Shown piece after piece: positions 49,209-62,192 of a stretch of 64,000 nucleotides of DNA (positions are counted from its first letter, which is position 1; every line of letters starts with the position of its first letter). A program made the translations under genes and the position numbers. Source of the stretch: Campylorhamphus procurvoides (Eukaryota; Chordata; Aves; Passeriformes; Dendrocolaptidae); the NCBI GenBank assembly GCA_013396655.1, contig WBMV01003351.1:620001-684000 (forward strand), read 5' to 3'. A model generated the notes under the pieces. That model saw nothing but the letters and a program-made list of their open reading frames with translations. It did not search any database and had not been told where the DNA came from.

Positions 49209-49365
49209 AAAAACCCCAAAAAACTTAGCTGAATCTGATCCTACTTTCTTTTAGTTTGAAGCCACTACCCTTTGTTCTTTCACAACAGACCCTCATAAAT
49301 CTGTCCCCATCTTTCTCATAAATTCCCTATTAAGTATTGAAAGGAGCAGAATTACCTCCCTTGAC
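48988..49365 (-). mobile_element. CR1 LINE 3' end, interrupted by poly(A)
   Basis: Minus-strand CR1 tail: GAGTTGGAAGGGACACCTAA, AGGTCATCTAGTCCAACCTC, TTCCAGGGATGGGATATCCA, AACTCTCTGGGTAACCTGTT, then after the interruption TTAGTTTGAAGCCACTACCC, CTGTCCCCATCTTTCTCATA and AAGTATTGAAAGGAGCAG. The CR1 body is split at 49176 by a 31-base A homopolymer plus an A/C-rich stretch, at a place where the consensus I remember has only a short A run (ATTGTAAAAAA). The terminal octamers are degraded. Confidence 0.9.
49176..49224. repeat. 31-base A homopolymer plus A/C-rich tail inside CR1
   Basis: Thirty-one consecutive A, then AACC, AAAAACCCC and AAAAAAC units. It probably expanded from the short A run of the CR1 sequence. 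Confidence 0.9.
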
Positions 49366-51936
49366 CTGTTAGCCACATAGAGTTAGAAAAAATTCATTAT
49401 TATGTCTATTAGAAAAATCAATACCAAAAAGAGATTATTGACCTTTCCATTGAGCTGTGCTAGAACCCCCATACTTGAAAGCACGGAGTTTGACATTTTC
49501 AAATTATTATTCTTACACTGGGTACATGTTTTATTGCCCTCATAAAAATATAAAAAATATTGGCCAAATGAAAGAGTGATATAAAATTAGTTTTTCGAAG
49601 GCTTCTTAGACTTTCACATCAAAAATGTCCAAAGATTGCAAAGAGGTGAGCTGAATTTTCTCTGCCTATTCCCAGATGTTTTAAGGTACATAGAATGCAA
49701 ACATCAAAAACAACAGATGTAAAATGCATAACTTGCACCTTCCAATATCTTCCGAATCTGAGAAAAAAAAAATGTGGTTTGAATACAGAGAAGAGAGAAG
49801 TCACCATTGAAATATGGTATGTAGTACACAGGCTGAATGAGAATCTGGCTTAGGTGATCAAGTATAGGAAGATGGGGGAGAATGCTTGGACAATTAAATT
49901 AAGACGTAACAGAAACAGGTGAATAAGGAATTAACTACTGAAAAATGGGGTTGATAGAGGAAACATGACATCAGATTGGTGGTAGAAATACAGGCAGATT
50001 TTTGGGAAGCCAAAGTACAAGTCCTTTCTCACAACGTCCTTTAGACAGTCCAGACACATTAAGCAAAGATCATATTAGGCAGAGACCTCTGTTTCTGTGT
50101 TCTGCCTGGTGCTTTCTAAACTTTTATCAGGTAATATAATCCAGCAGTGGATTCACTGTCCTGTTGGTAGGTAATCACATTTAAAAACAGATACGTTTTC
50201 TTCTCATCAGTTAAAATACCTCCATGCTATTTTGAATAATTTTCTTATTAAATACTTTCAATACAATTGTAAAAATATGAAGAATAAATATAATCTTTTT
50301 ATTGCATATTTGCAGTACTGCCTTACATCTGCAAAATAAAAATAGTACAGTGATATGTTTCAGAAACATGAGTTTTGAAAATTCAGATCTTGTGGAACTT
50401 CAGAAGTCTTTTCTCCTTGCTTCCTATCTCTCTGATGTTCTTAATGTTTCGGATTGGAAGATCTGGAAAAAAATAAAACCTGACATGTTAGATTACTTGT
50501 TTAATATTACAACTAGCATGAGAAGTAGCCTGCTGTTGAAATTCTGTAATATGTTCTGACCGGTTTAGATGACTGGCTAGCATTGAACTTTACTAAATTA
50601 TGGGCTTTTCTGAGACAGGAAGCCTGGAGGAAAATATGAATATATTGTGAATCCTGCTTTTTAATATTTTGTTAAGAAATGCATATTATATTATTATGAT
50701 TTTATGAATACTTATTTGAGCTAATACTAATTAGCTCTAAAACCTTTGATGGTGATTCTTTGAGTGATCCTAAACCATTCACTTACAATAGATTATAATG
50801 GTAAGATTGGTCTCACCTATCTTTAACCATTTAAAATTAAGAATTTTGCCTGCTCTTTCCTTAGTTAATAGGAGTGAAGAAGCATTTTTCTAGAGCAATT
50901 TATTCAATACAAAGTCCATAATTCACTCTATTCTACAATTGCATGAATCATTGCTTCAATGTGATTTGAACATTTCCCTCTCCGTCGCAACAAGACTCAA
51001 CATAGGATATGTTAGCATAAAGCAAAATATTCATTAGGAAAAGCACATCTAATATTAGCTGTGCTAACTGCTTCCAGAGGAATTAACGTTTTGAAAGACA
51101 CTATTTTGTTGATTACAATATGACAAAATCAAATGTCTTGCAGTAGTAGTAAAAGTATAAATGTCAATTACATTGTACACACTACACAGAAAACGTGTGT
51201 TAATGAGAAAAAGGCAGAGGTCGTTGCTCTAACTACTAATTCAGGATTATGCATTTTGGCAAAAGCATAAAGCAAAAGCATAACTTCAAACATTACATTA
51301 AGTAGAGCTAGGTGTTTCTGATACAGAGGTTGCTTTATAGTTGTAATACTTTCTCCAGAGTGAGACAGAGTCAAATCCCATTCCTGTGTTCTTAACTGCA
51401 TGAAAAACAAAGCACTGCAGATGTTATGATTCCTAAAAGAAATATAGTTTGTTTGATGTGGTGGGTTTTTTTTGTTTTTTTTTTAATTCTTATTTTTTGA
51501 TCATAATTAATGATACTCAAGCCATTCCATTCATAACACATGCATCAGTTCTCTTACTGAGATAAAGAAATTTGAACAAAACTTAGAATATTATACACAT
51601 TAATTTTAAAATGTAATTATTAAGTTGCTTTACAAATATAGTTTCTCACTGATCATAATCAAAACCTTTTGGGGCAAGGTGGGGGGGTCACCAGGGGCTG
51701 ATCAATATGCTAAATGTTCGCCTACCTAGAGCTCTGGCAAGAAAAAAAAATAAAATAAAATTCATGATAATTTTATTCTTTGATGATCGATTCATGCTAT
51801 TTTACCATAAATGGAAAAAGCCAATCCAGTTCTGAAAACATTCTCAGCATAAATATTCTGATTTTAGATTTCATTAAGGCATTCTGTAAGAGATATCTTA
51901 TCATTTGCTTCTTATTTAATTCATATTATTATATAA
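49366..51936. other. Unique AT-rich stretch without genes
   Basis: Nothing recognised apart from a T/G tract at 51457-51497. An open frame at 50302-50559 with an acceptor-like site at its start is discussed as a finding. Confidence 0.5.
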
Positions 51937-52063
51937 AATCAAAGAATTGTTAAGGTTTGAAGAGGCCTCCAAAGTCATCGAGTCCAACCTTTGACCTAAC
52001 ACTACTCTCATCAACTAAACCAGAGCACAAAGTGTCATGTCCAGTTGTTTCTTGAACACAAGA
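51937..52063 (-). mobile_element. CR1 LINE 3' terminal fragment
   Basis: AAATCAAAGAATTGTTAAGG (degraded terminal octamers), GAAGAGGCCTCCAAAGTCAT, CGAGTCCAACCTTTGACCTA, ACACTACTCTCATCAACTAA and AAAGTGTCATGTCC follow the CR1 tail. It is 5' truncated to about 130 bp. Confidence 0.87.
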
Positions 52064-55000
52064 GTCCCAAATTATATTCTTGTCTTTGTTATCTATGATT
52101 TTATTAGCTATCCAAAGTCAGCTAAGACTTTCCCATTCTTTCTCTTAACCAGAATATCCTCAGACAGGGAAATAGCAATTTAAAGCAGAAAAACTCAGAA
52201 AATCACTAATTTCTTAGAGCTTTTCTGTGCATTTTCAGGCTTTATGCCACCAGACAGCAGCAGGGAACGCATATGTGCAGGGAGTCCTGGTAAAAATGAG
52301 CTGTGAAGGTGTTCAGGGATCTGGCTTCATAGTCTGATGATGTGATAGCCTGTTGACCACAGCTGGGTTGAATTGAACATCCAGGTGGACTACAGCCAGC
52401 TGGTGATGGGGTTGTCTGGCACTCAGACAGACCTGCCAAAGCGAAATCTCAAATCCAAGTAATCCCAAATTTTAGGTTTTCATTATATCTTACTGGATTA
52501 TTGGCAGAACCAGCTTGGTTTTATGATTGAGCATTTCTGCCGCTCAGTTCTTAGTGACACAATTGCATCTTTCATATATCTTGTTAAACTATCTTTTTTT
52601 TTTTTTCTCTTGATATGCTTTTTGCTACCGAGTATCAGGTAGGATGGCTCATTTTTAGGTACGTGTGGTAACTACTTAGTTAAATATGAAAATATCATTG
52701 TTGCTTTCCTTTTATAGAACAATATATATAAAAGAAGAATTAATCTATATGGGAATTCCCTGTCTTCCTTGCCTTTCCCCCTTTCATGTCCCTGAAAATA
52801 AGACCAAGGAACTAAAACCTTGGCTCTATCCAAGTTACAGAGGATGCAGTCATAGCAATTTTAATGTAAGTGATTTCAAAGTATGTCTATGCACATTCCA
52901 GTTCATAGCTGTCCCACTGGAACACATGGAGGTCAGTTCTAATTTATGTCAAGCTGTTCCGGTCACAGAGAGCTGAAAATAAAACACAGCACTTATCACT
53001 AACAGCAAAGACTTTTCTTTATTTTTGCATAAAAAAAAAAAAAAGAAAATGTTATGAGAGTGATTGTGGGAGGTCTATGCACTGAGTATTTTTCCTTGAT
53101 CTAGGATGATCTTTCTTAGCAATCCAGTGTCCGCCAAAGTATAAAATGCTCTTACTAGTCTTCAAAATACATTTCTACCAAAACTGGCTACTAGACCCCT
53201 CCTCAAGCAGCATATAATATACTTTGAATATTTTTTCTATAATATTAGTCACAGAAGACATAATATCCTGTAGTCTACACATTAAAATGAACTGTTAATT
53301 GTTTCAGGACAGAGAAAACATGATAAAAGCAGCTCACAGAGAGCCCAACCAATATAAGGTACAGGATTTTTTTAAAATTTAATTTGCTTTTACAAAATTT
53401 AACAGTGGTTCAGATTATTTGAGCATCAGTGGACAAGTGAGTGTATTAGTCAAGTAGAGGGGAAAATGTCCACTCTGCCATTATCCTGAAGATTGTCTTC
53501 ATTCTGCATTACATTTATTGTGCACAACTGTCTTATTCTCATCTTTATTATCATCCTGTGTATGGGAGTTGTATGTCTGTTCGTCATTGTTCAGTATAAT
53601 TCTTCATTGATTAAAATCACTTTGGAAAATTAAAGCCTTTCCTCAAACTTAGACAAAAATGTCTTCAGTTCCTGAAAAGTCTTTTTACTATAGCAGAACG
53701 TTTTAAGAAATAATTCATATTTATGTTCCTTTCAGACAAAATTTCTTGAGAAATGACAAGTACTACGGTACTGGAAACTTTATCTTCCTGTCAGAGCTGA
53801 TGCAGTAAAGTCGACTGAACAAGATAATAACATATCTCTTGTAAAGGTGGAAGGTGAGTCAGTGCACAGTGGAAGAAAGATGAAAAAAGCTTTCAATTTC
53901 AAATTATTTTGGAACAAATAGTGATGTGCTAGCCAGTCTTAGCTGGCTAAAATTATGAGTGCCAGGTCTAAGAATATTGGATATGTAGGCAAAGTTAAAT
54001 AAGCTAAAAGTGAAACACATAAAAATCCCCACAAAGACATTGAAACTAAGGTGTTTTGATACTATAAAGAATACTTTCATTTTAAGAATAGCACTTGATT
54101 ATTGTTGAAATATATTTTCCATGGGATACCCTTGAAAATAACTTGGAAGAAAAAAAAAATAGTAAATGTGATTTTTTTTTAATAGTAAATGGGAAAAATC
54201 ATTAAATACTTTGGGGAGATTTAAAAATATCTTAAATAATTAAAACTCTCACTATAGGCATACTGCACGTCATATATGTTCTGCAAGTAAAAGTTTTTCC
54301 TGGAAAGCTAATATGTAATCTGAACAAATGATTTCCTTAATGTTTCCTGATTATTGTGCATAAAATGTATGGAAAATTGCTGTGGATAAAGTGGAACAGT
54401 ATAGGAAATTGGATGATCTTATTGCATTCTTCTGTGCTTTTTTTTTTTTTTTTTTAAGCAAGAATATACTTCTCCAGTGACCTCATTACTCCAGGCTGTG
54501 AGTGGGTCAGTCTCAGAATTTACCCCAGAACTCTAGAGTTGGTTTTTAATTTCTTTTTCCTGTGTGTTAATCTCCACTAAACAGAATTCTCTTCAGAAGC
54601 TGAGGATCTACCCTACTCTACTTCAGATAAACCTGCTCTTAATTTTCCCAAATGTGACCTTGAACTCATTCAAGGGAACAACTCAGAACAGCATGTTCAA
54701 GTTTTAAATAACCCAGAGATGGCCCCATGTAGGTTCTTATAACATATATGGATAAATAAAAGCACTGTCTTTCAGTCAATAGGACAAGTTTCCCTTTGGG
54801 AAAAACTAATGAACAAAATTAAACATCAATTTCTATTATTAGATATCTAAAAAATGTATTTGATGCAGATAAAGAAAAAAGCTGTATGATACTTATACAC
54901 TGAGGAAGCATATAATAAGTGTTGCCATGATTGATTACTTCTACTGTCATTTCAAAGAAAAAGTTTTGTATGTGTGTGATTATTTTCTCTCCTCTCAGCA

Positions 55001-58000
55001 ATTATGTCTTTTGTCACGATGGTAGTTCTTATGTTTCTAAGTATCTGGAGTTTTTGGTGGTTTGGGTTAGGTTGCTTAGGGGTTTTTTCCTGTTTCTCTC
55101 CTAATCTATTGTATAGGAGAAATCAGTATTTTTATTATGATTTTATTTATTATTTTTTCAGCCTTCTTGTGAATCATTTTATAAAAATGGTGTTCTACTA
55201 TCTGAAGCTGCTTAGCTCCTCTCATTGCTTGTAATGCAAAGGGAAATCTGACAGTCATTTTCAAAGCCGCTAATCAAAACCATTTTGAGGGACCCAAGCC
55301 AGAGGGGACTCCTTGAAAAACAGCAGTCAGGGTACATCCAGATGAAACAGTATGGCAGGAACCAATTGTTCAGTTGCACCTTTTCATAGATGAGTCAACC
55401 GGGAAAAAGTAGGAATTGGTTTATGAAGCAGAAGATATGATAAAAAAGTAAGGATTCTGTACACTTTCTATATATCTTATGTGCAGTCATGTTTTGGAAA
55501 GAAAGTAGTGAGACACAACCTTTGGATTTCATAAGTCACAAAAATAAATTATATTGCCTTTGATCTGTATAGAGAAAATTATATTTGTATGGTTTGTGTG
55601 AAGACTAACACTTTATCTTCTCTGAATGGAAAAAGGAAAGGATACTGCAAAGTTGAGGAAGCATTACTTTTTTCTTCATTTAAAAGTTCTCCCTATCTTT
55701 TTGTGAGGTGTTTTACAAAGCAGAGCATTTGACATCTGTGGAAATCTGCAGGTGGTAAAGACTCCAAGAGTTTTTGTGGATATGTTACTTTATTCTTATT
55801 CAAATGCTAGAAAATAATTTTGAAAGTTGACATTTTCTCATTGTCTTGTTTTTAGATGTCTACAATGAAAGGGAACAGAAGACATAGGCTGTTAGAAGAA
55901 ATTAAACAAAGACTGTGTCTGTTCATAAATTTGATGATGTGGAATTCTAACTACACGTAATGCTGTGATAGATAAACACCTTGAAGAACGCTTAATTTTC
56001 TTATTTGAAAGCATCATTTTGGAAGCAGATTTTATATCCTCCTCTATATTGTCCCCTGACTATCTATCCATACATTTCTTTGCATCTATAGAGGGTCAAG
56101 GCTTATTTCACATTCCAGACTTTCAAATAGTCTATTGCCTTACCTGTATTAGTTGACTGTTATCAACTTTAAAAAGGCTTATCTGAAGATATGACATTGC
56201 AGAAAAATTCTAGGAAAATCTACATTAGTAGATTGCCATTCTTTCTTACATATGCAGATAATTGGGATTCATATTCGAACTTCTAAGGACATAGAATTAA
56301 ATCAAAAAATGTGAGACCCCTTTTTCCGTACTTCAAAATCACTGTGCAGCACATAGTTCAGGCCACAGTTTAGTAGAAGGCATTCAAACTATCTGAGCTT
56401 ATGTCATTAATCTAAATAGTAAAAAACTAAGAATAGAATGGCTTTCAGCTGAGACAGCAAAAGGTAAGAAGTGATCATTCTATTTCTTGAGAAATCATGA
56501 AAGGTTCTGTTATTCAAATATGGAGGGGGGAAAAAAGTCAAAACTAAAGCTAATGAGTAAAGAAGTGTGTACTGCGCTAGGGAAATTGCCAAGTTTCAGA
56601 GGATTCAATGAGATGTGGAAAACACGGTTTTCCTCTGTTTATCTGATGGTGAAGAAAAGCTTGAATTTCTCCCTCCCACATCTCGTCTGAGACTCCTAAT
56701 TGCCAGATAAATTAACGTTACTGCAGGGACAGGCTTTTATGCCTCAGTTTTACTGAAGAACTTGAATATGAGGGGGAAATTTTGGTGTTAGAAGATGACT
56801 TTTTAAGAAAATGGTTAGTTCAAAGCCGTGAGAGTTCTGGTTTCTAGCATAGCACTTTGTTTATTTTATTTTAAAAAGTTATACTAGAGTAGTGGACCTA
56901 TTTAATAATGAAAATTATAAAATGCAATGTTTGAATTAGATATATGTTCCTATTTCTATGTGACTGATATTTTCCACGTTTTTGTTTCCTTCTGCAAGGG
57001 AGGGTATGGCTGGTCATTTAGAAGATATGGCTTTTGTCATCTCTTGTATCTGTGACTTAATCATAGGATTTCATTTTAAAGAGGACTCACAGGTCTACTA
57101 CTGCCAACAATAAGATGACCTGGTAATATTCAGAGTTCAAAGTTTAATCGCAATAGATCAATCACTGCAAAGTTCAAAGAGCATTATTAAGCAAGCTGCA
57201 TATTCTGGGTCTTGAGGCAATATAGAATTAATTGTCAGAAAAACAGTGAAAAAGGAAAGCACTTTAATCTTCTTGTCCTCAGTGTGACATATGTCAAGTT
57301 TCCAAATATGAAACATGATATCATAGCTGCAGCAAGAGAGTCCAATTTAGCCAAGGAAAAGGTGCAAAGTGACCTGGTGGAGCTTGTTTTTTATTACTAT
57401 TTTGAAATTATTATACCAAGTGATATTTAAAGGTGTAGTACCTAATTATTTTTCTTTTCCAAATTTTTTGCTAAAAACTCTGAAGATTTGTGCTGATACT
57501 AATTCTTTTATTTTTCCTCATAGTCAGATAGTCAGATAATTGAGTATTTTAGAATGTTAATTCTCTTGAAAGTTCATAAGAACTAATTCATATTAAGGAA
57601 TTAAGGTTGAATTGATCTCAGAAAAAAAGAAACCATGATATTTCTTACAGGGGATCACATCTCCCACACCTGCAAACCTTTAGATGTGTGTTTAAGCAAA
57701 CTTTTTAACTGACTATGCTGTACATATGCAAGAAACAAAGCTATCAAGTAAAACAGATAAAAGTTTGCAAAGTGTTGAGTTTGGTAATATAGTGACTTCT
57801 CTTTGGAGTCTTGACAGGGGAAAAATCTGAGAAATAAATGTGATGATAATTAAATCAGACTTTCCCTTGTTTGCTTTTGCATTGTTTTGTTTTCTTCATG
57901 ACATCTGGGATTACCCATTGTGTGCCAAACAAACAGTATGGTTTTCTAAGATAAAATTGTTTGAATGATGTCCACACAAAATGAAAATGAGATGGAAATT

Positions 58001-58144
58001 TCAGATTCTTGCATAAAAATAAAATAAAGTTATACACAGTTGTTCCTATGTCTTATGCAATCACATACAGAAGTATGTGTACTTGTCCAGTTTACTAACA
58101 AAGTTTCCGCAGCTGTAATATACTAACTTTCAAAGAATGATAGA

Positions 58145-58195
58145 GACAGTCCAGAAGAAAGTAATGTGAATGATCAGTGATACAGAACAACTCAT
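58145..58195 (+). mobile_element. Possible CR1 scrap
   Basis: GACAGTCCAGAAGAAAGTAA followed by GTGAATGATCAGTGATAC resembles the CR1 ORF2 stretch encoding VQRRATKMI. It is only about 50 bp and diverged, so chance similarity is possible. Confidence 0.4.
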
Positions 58196-58380
58196 ACTCA
58201 AAGTGTACTTGAAAAAAAAAAAAGTGTCATTATTTAAAGTAAAATATAACTAAATCTATGACTTAATTGTCTTTGGAATTCAGTTGAGCATCTGCATGAA
58301 TATTCTAATGTATTTTGCAGAAACATCTTAGCCACTCTAGTGTGCACTAAACCCAGTACAGATGGAAGCTGGGGTAGGCA

Positions 58381-58418
58381 AAAGGTAAAACAGCAAAGTA
58401 AAGGTAAAACAGCACTTT
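58381..58418. repeat. 19-bp imperfect tandem duplication
   Basis: AAAGGTAAAACAGCA occurs twice 19 bp apart, with the spacer partly matching. Confidence 0.85.
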
Positions 58419-59116
58419 ACTCTTAATACACTTCATGTGCACTTCATGCTTAATGTTCATGTACATAAAATTCAATGGTCTTTTACTAGTTTTATTTTCT
58501 TAACCAAGAACCTATGTAATCACAGTATGAACATTTTTAATCACAGAATAGGATACCTCTAATATCTCACAATAAAGCCAACCAGACTAGTTGTAGGTTT
58601 GGTTTAATCTAGTATATTTGCCTTCATGCTAAAATGGAGTTTCAACATGTAATACACCTGAGAAACAAGTTTAAAAAGCAAACATGTCAAGTTGTTGACT
58701 ACTTCCTTTCAGACAAAGGGGGGTATTAGATTTTGTATATATTTTTAGTCCCCTAAGAGTGGTTTAAATGAAATAGTTCAAAGTGGTTTGTTTGACTATG
58801 GATGCTAACTATAAGCACTCAGAGGAGAATACTGATTCTCAGGCTCTCAGGAGGTTATAAAAACTGCTAGTAAGTGTTAGCTTCTTAAAGTTAATCTTAA
58901 GAGAAAATTACTTAGGTCTGCTGGGTTGTCAAGAAGGATGAACTCAAACGTGAAAGTTTATATGCAGTCTGTAACACAAAAAAATTCCTAAGAGCTATAG
59001 TAGCAATGAATGAAACTCAGTGTGGAAGTGACAACATTGTTTTGGTTACAATACTTTACTTTAGGATCAGGAGTTTACCCGTGCTCTGTGTGCGTTATAG
59101 AGCTTGAAATTAGACG

Positions 59117-59433
59117 CAATCATAGAATTATAGAGAGATTCAGGCTGGAACGTACTTTAAAGATCATCTAGTTCCAACGCTCCTGCCATGGACATGGACA
59201 CCTTTTACTAGACCAGATTGCTCAGTCACACCCAACCTGGCTCTGAACACTTCCAGGGATGGGGCATCACCATCTTCTCTTGGCAGCCTGTTCCAGTGTC
59301 TCACCACACTCAGTGAATAACTTTTTCCTAGTACCTAATTTAAACCTACCCTCTTTCAGTTTAAAGTCAGACCCCCTTATCCTATCACTGTGTGCCTTTG
59401 TAAAAAGTCTCTCTCCACCTATGTTGTAGGCCA
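59117..59433 (-). mobile_element. CR1 LINE 3' end
   Basis: Begins with the terminal repeat CAATCATAGAATTATAGAG, then AAAGATCATCTAGTTCCAAC, CTCTGAACACTTCCAGGGAT, GGCAGCCTGTTCCAGTGTCT, CACCACACTCAGTGAATAAC, CCCCTTATCCTATCACTGTG and TCTCTCTCCACCTATGTTGT. A long, well preserved tail of about 315 bp, probably one of the younger copies. Confidence 0.93.
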
Positions 59434-61344
59434 ATAAAACCTACCACACATGTATAAGGTTCCAATAGGACAAGAAATAACTGCCATTTGTTTTAGCAAG
59501 AAGGAAACCCTAGATCTTCCTGACTTTCTATCTGGAAGATCTCTGTCTCTGTTACCAAGCTGTATACTCCAAAACTGTACCTGTCAACTAGTAAGGCTTT
59601 CAAGGGCTCTGTCTCTATTAAATGCATGGGGTTCTCAGCATATTGAAAGTGATATTTAGCTTGATGTTGAGAAAATCTCATAGTCATATGTAGTGTTATA
59701 AACATTGGAGTGAATTCCAGGGACTTGCAGTGAAGACAATGATGAACTCATCAAGGCTGTCCTTGCTCAGAAGTACATTGGAGGTGCAACATGTAGACAA
59801 TAGAAAGGAAACTGCTTTGCATGTAATCTAAGCTATGTTATTGTTACAAAAGTTGTTTTCAAGAACAGCTTGTTATGCCAGTGTAAAAGCAGTTAGTCTT
59901 CCCCAACAAATTGCGTCAACCCTTAAGAATCAGATACTTATTAAAGAAACTTTAAATAATAAGGGATCTCGAATAAGCCACTGGAGATATAAAAGACTGT
60001 AAAAAGCATTTGCACGAGGTCTGTACTATGATTTAAACAGTAAATACACATTTTTCACAGTACATTGCACCTGAATTAGTAAAAATCTTGTATCAACATA
60101 CGTGTCTAAACAGAAGTCAATAGTCAACATTTCTACAGAAATATGTCTTCAATTATTTATACAATGCATTTCAACCATATAGTGCAAAACTGCAGTTTGA
60201 TTTGACTTCCCACAACACCATAAATCAAAACAAACACAAAAATATGCACCCTTACAGTGAGAGTAATATACTTTCATTACTCAGAATATAATACCAAATG
60301 GAATTAAAACTATATTAATTAACTTTTTATATTACTTTAAGAGCCCAAATATATCTTGGGAAAATATTCTTTTGACAGTATTTTTTTTCCAACCTAAACT
60401 CTTCATTTATTTCTGAGAACTAATGGACTTAAATAAGAAATCTTTTCCAGCTGAATACTCTCCTTAAACTTATTTAAGCAGAACACATTTGCAGTAAAGT
60501 TAGAACTCCCTTTTCCTCAAAAATTAGATTTGCAATGGCAAAATTAATGTAAAGCTAGCTCTAAACTAATGATGTGTCTGTAGAAAGTACTTTAAATGAC
60601 ATTATACACTGTATCTGTTGTTTGAAAGTGCTTGTTTGAATTATGGCTCATTTCTGCAGCATAGGGGCTTGTAAAAAAGCACAAGAAGACCCAAACTCAA
60701 ACCTGTTTTTGTTTTTAACTCTGATTTAATCATTAATTAGGGTAGTTTGAAGTTTCAGTAGTGCACACAGAGACCATTTTAGAGAGTGTTTTAAATGCTG
60801 TAATTAAATTTTAGAAGCAGTATTCTCAAAAATAAAAATCTTAATGGAAAAAAAATCTTGCTATAACTATTTGGCGAACTGCCTTCTTGTTTTACCTCCC
60901 ATTTTCACAGCTCTGACATGTAGCAGTGCATATTTTAACATAAAATAGCAAGTTTGAAACTCTGACATGCTGTATATTTATTCTTGTGTGAAGTAAAACT
61001 TTTTTATAAAATAGTACAGATGATTATATCTATTTTTTTCAAATAAAGTGTTTCTTTTAAAGTGCAAGGTTTATTTTCACACTTCTGATTGCCAGAGAAG
61101 CAGGAAACAGAGCTGTACATCAGACATTTAAATCCAGACATTATGCAATCATGATAACAAGGATTAATAAAGATTAATTTAGCTCCCACTTAAAAGCCCT
61201 GGTGTTTCAGAAGTACAACTGTCTAGCTCGTAAAAGGGGAATAATTATAATTTCCTTTTCAAATGTGCCTCTTTGTAGCAGAGTAGACAGTTGCCCATGA
61301 TTTGAGGATTATTCGTGTCAAACTACTCTCTAGTTAAAAACCTG

Positions 61345-61492
61345 TAAAAAAAAAAAAACAAAAACCAAAACCCAACCAAACAAAAAACCCCAACAACAAC
61401 AAAACAAAACATAACAAAACAGAACAACTCAAAAAACCCAAAATCCAAACCCGAACCCAAACAAACAAACAAAAAAAAACCCACAAAAGCCC
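61345..61492. repeat. A/C-rich tract, 148 bp
   Basis: A runs with CCC, CC and (AAAC)n or (AAC)n units. There is no retrotransposon 3' end upstream of it, so it is not an obvious poly(A) tail. Confidence 0.9.
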
Positions 61493-62050
61493 CCTACCAA
61501 TAAATATCCTGAATAGCTCATTTCTATTTCTTAAGTGGATGGAACAGGTTTTATTTAACTGCAGTACAAAAACTTCATTTTCTTAATTGTTCAAAACTGT
61601 AAATGATAAAGACATAATTTCCAAGGACCTTAATTTTAAGAATTAGGATCTTATGAAGAAGATAACTATTGATGTATATAATAATTATATTCTATTAAAA
61701 CAACTCTGAAAAATAGGACCTCTGTATAACTGAATACTCAGTGACAATGTAAGAGGTGGTCACAGAATTAATGTCATGAGACCTATGTATGTTTGCAAAT
61801 GGGAACAAAACCTTCCAATTTAAATTCTTCCGCATTTTATCTTTTAAAATAATATCTTTGGATTAAATACTATTGCTCATGTGTAATTTAAAAATATTAC
61901 TGTAACATGTACCTTCTGCCTACAAGTACTGTACTAATACATTTCTTTTTATTTAAAGCAATTTTGCAGAGATGATAATTTCTTTTAATAACAAGAATGA
62001 ACAAGTGATCCCACCAAGGATGGGGTTTGAGGTAGGCAATGTAAAAAATG

Positions 62051-62192
62051 TAGGAGAAAAAGAAAAAGAAAAAAAAGGAAAGAGAAAAAAAATATCAGGA
62101 AGACCAAAATAATGCATCAATAAACAAAATTACAAATTAAAAAACCAAACAAACAAACAAACCAAAAACAAACAAAAAAACCCACAAACCTC
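62051..62192. repeat. A-rich tract with AG-rich and AC-rich halves
   Basis: The first part is AAAAG/GAAA rich and the last part (62135-62192) is (AAAC)n with ACCC. A short unique stretch lies between. Confidence 0.75.

Larger units (their letters stand above)
52064..59116. other. Long unique AT-rich stretch, almost no repeats
   Basis: About 7 kb. Only a doubtful CR1 scrap (58145-58195) and a short tandem repeat (58381-58418) are recognised. The open frame at 57212-57430 contains an acceptor/donor pair and is reported as a finding; other frames look random. Confidence 0.5.

Noticed and set aside
57060..57125. AATCATAGGATTTCATTTTA followed by GAGGACTCACAGG, looking like a CR1 tail
   Set aside because: Too short and too diverged; the octamer is single and the following sequence does not track the consensus.
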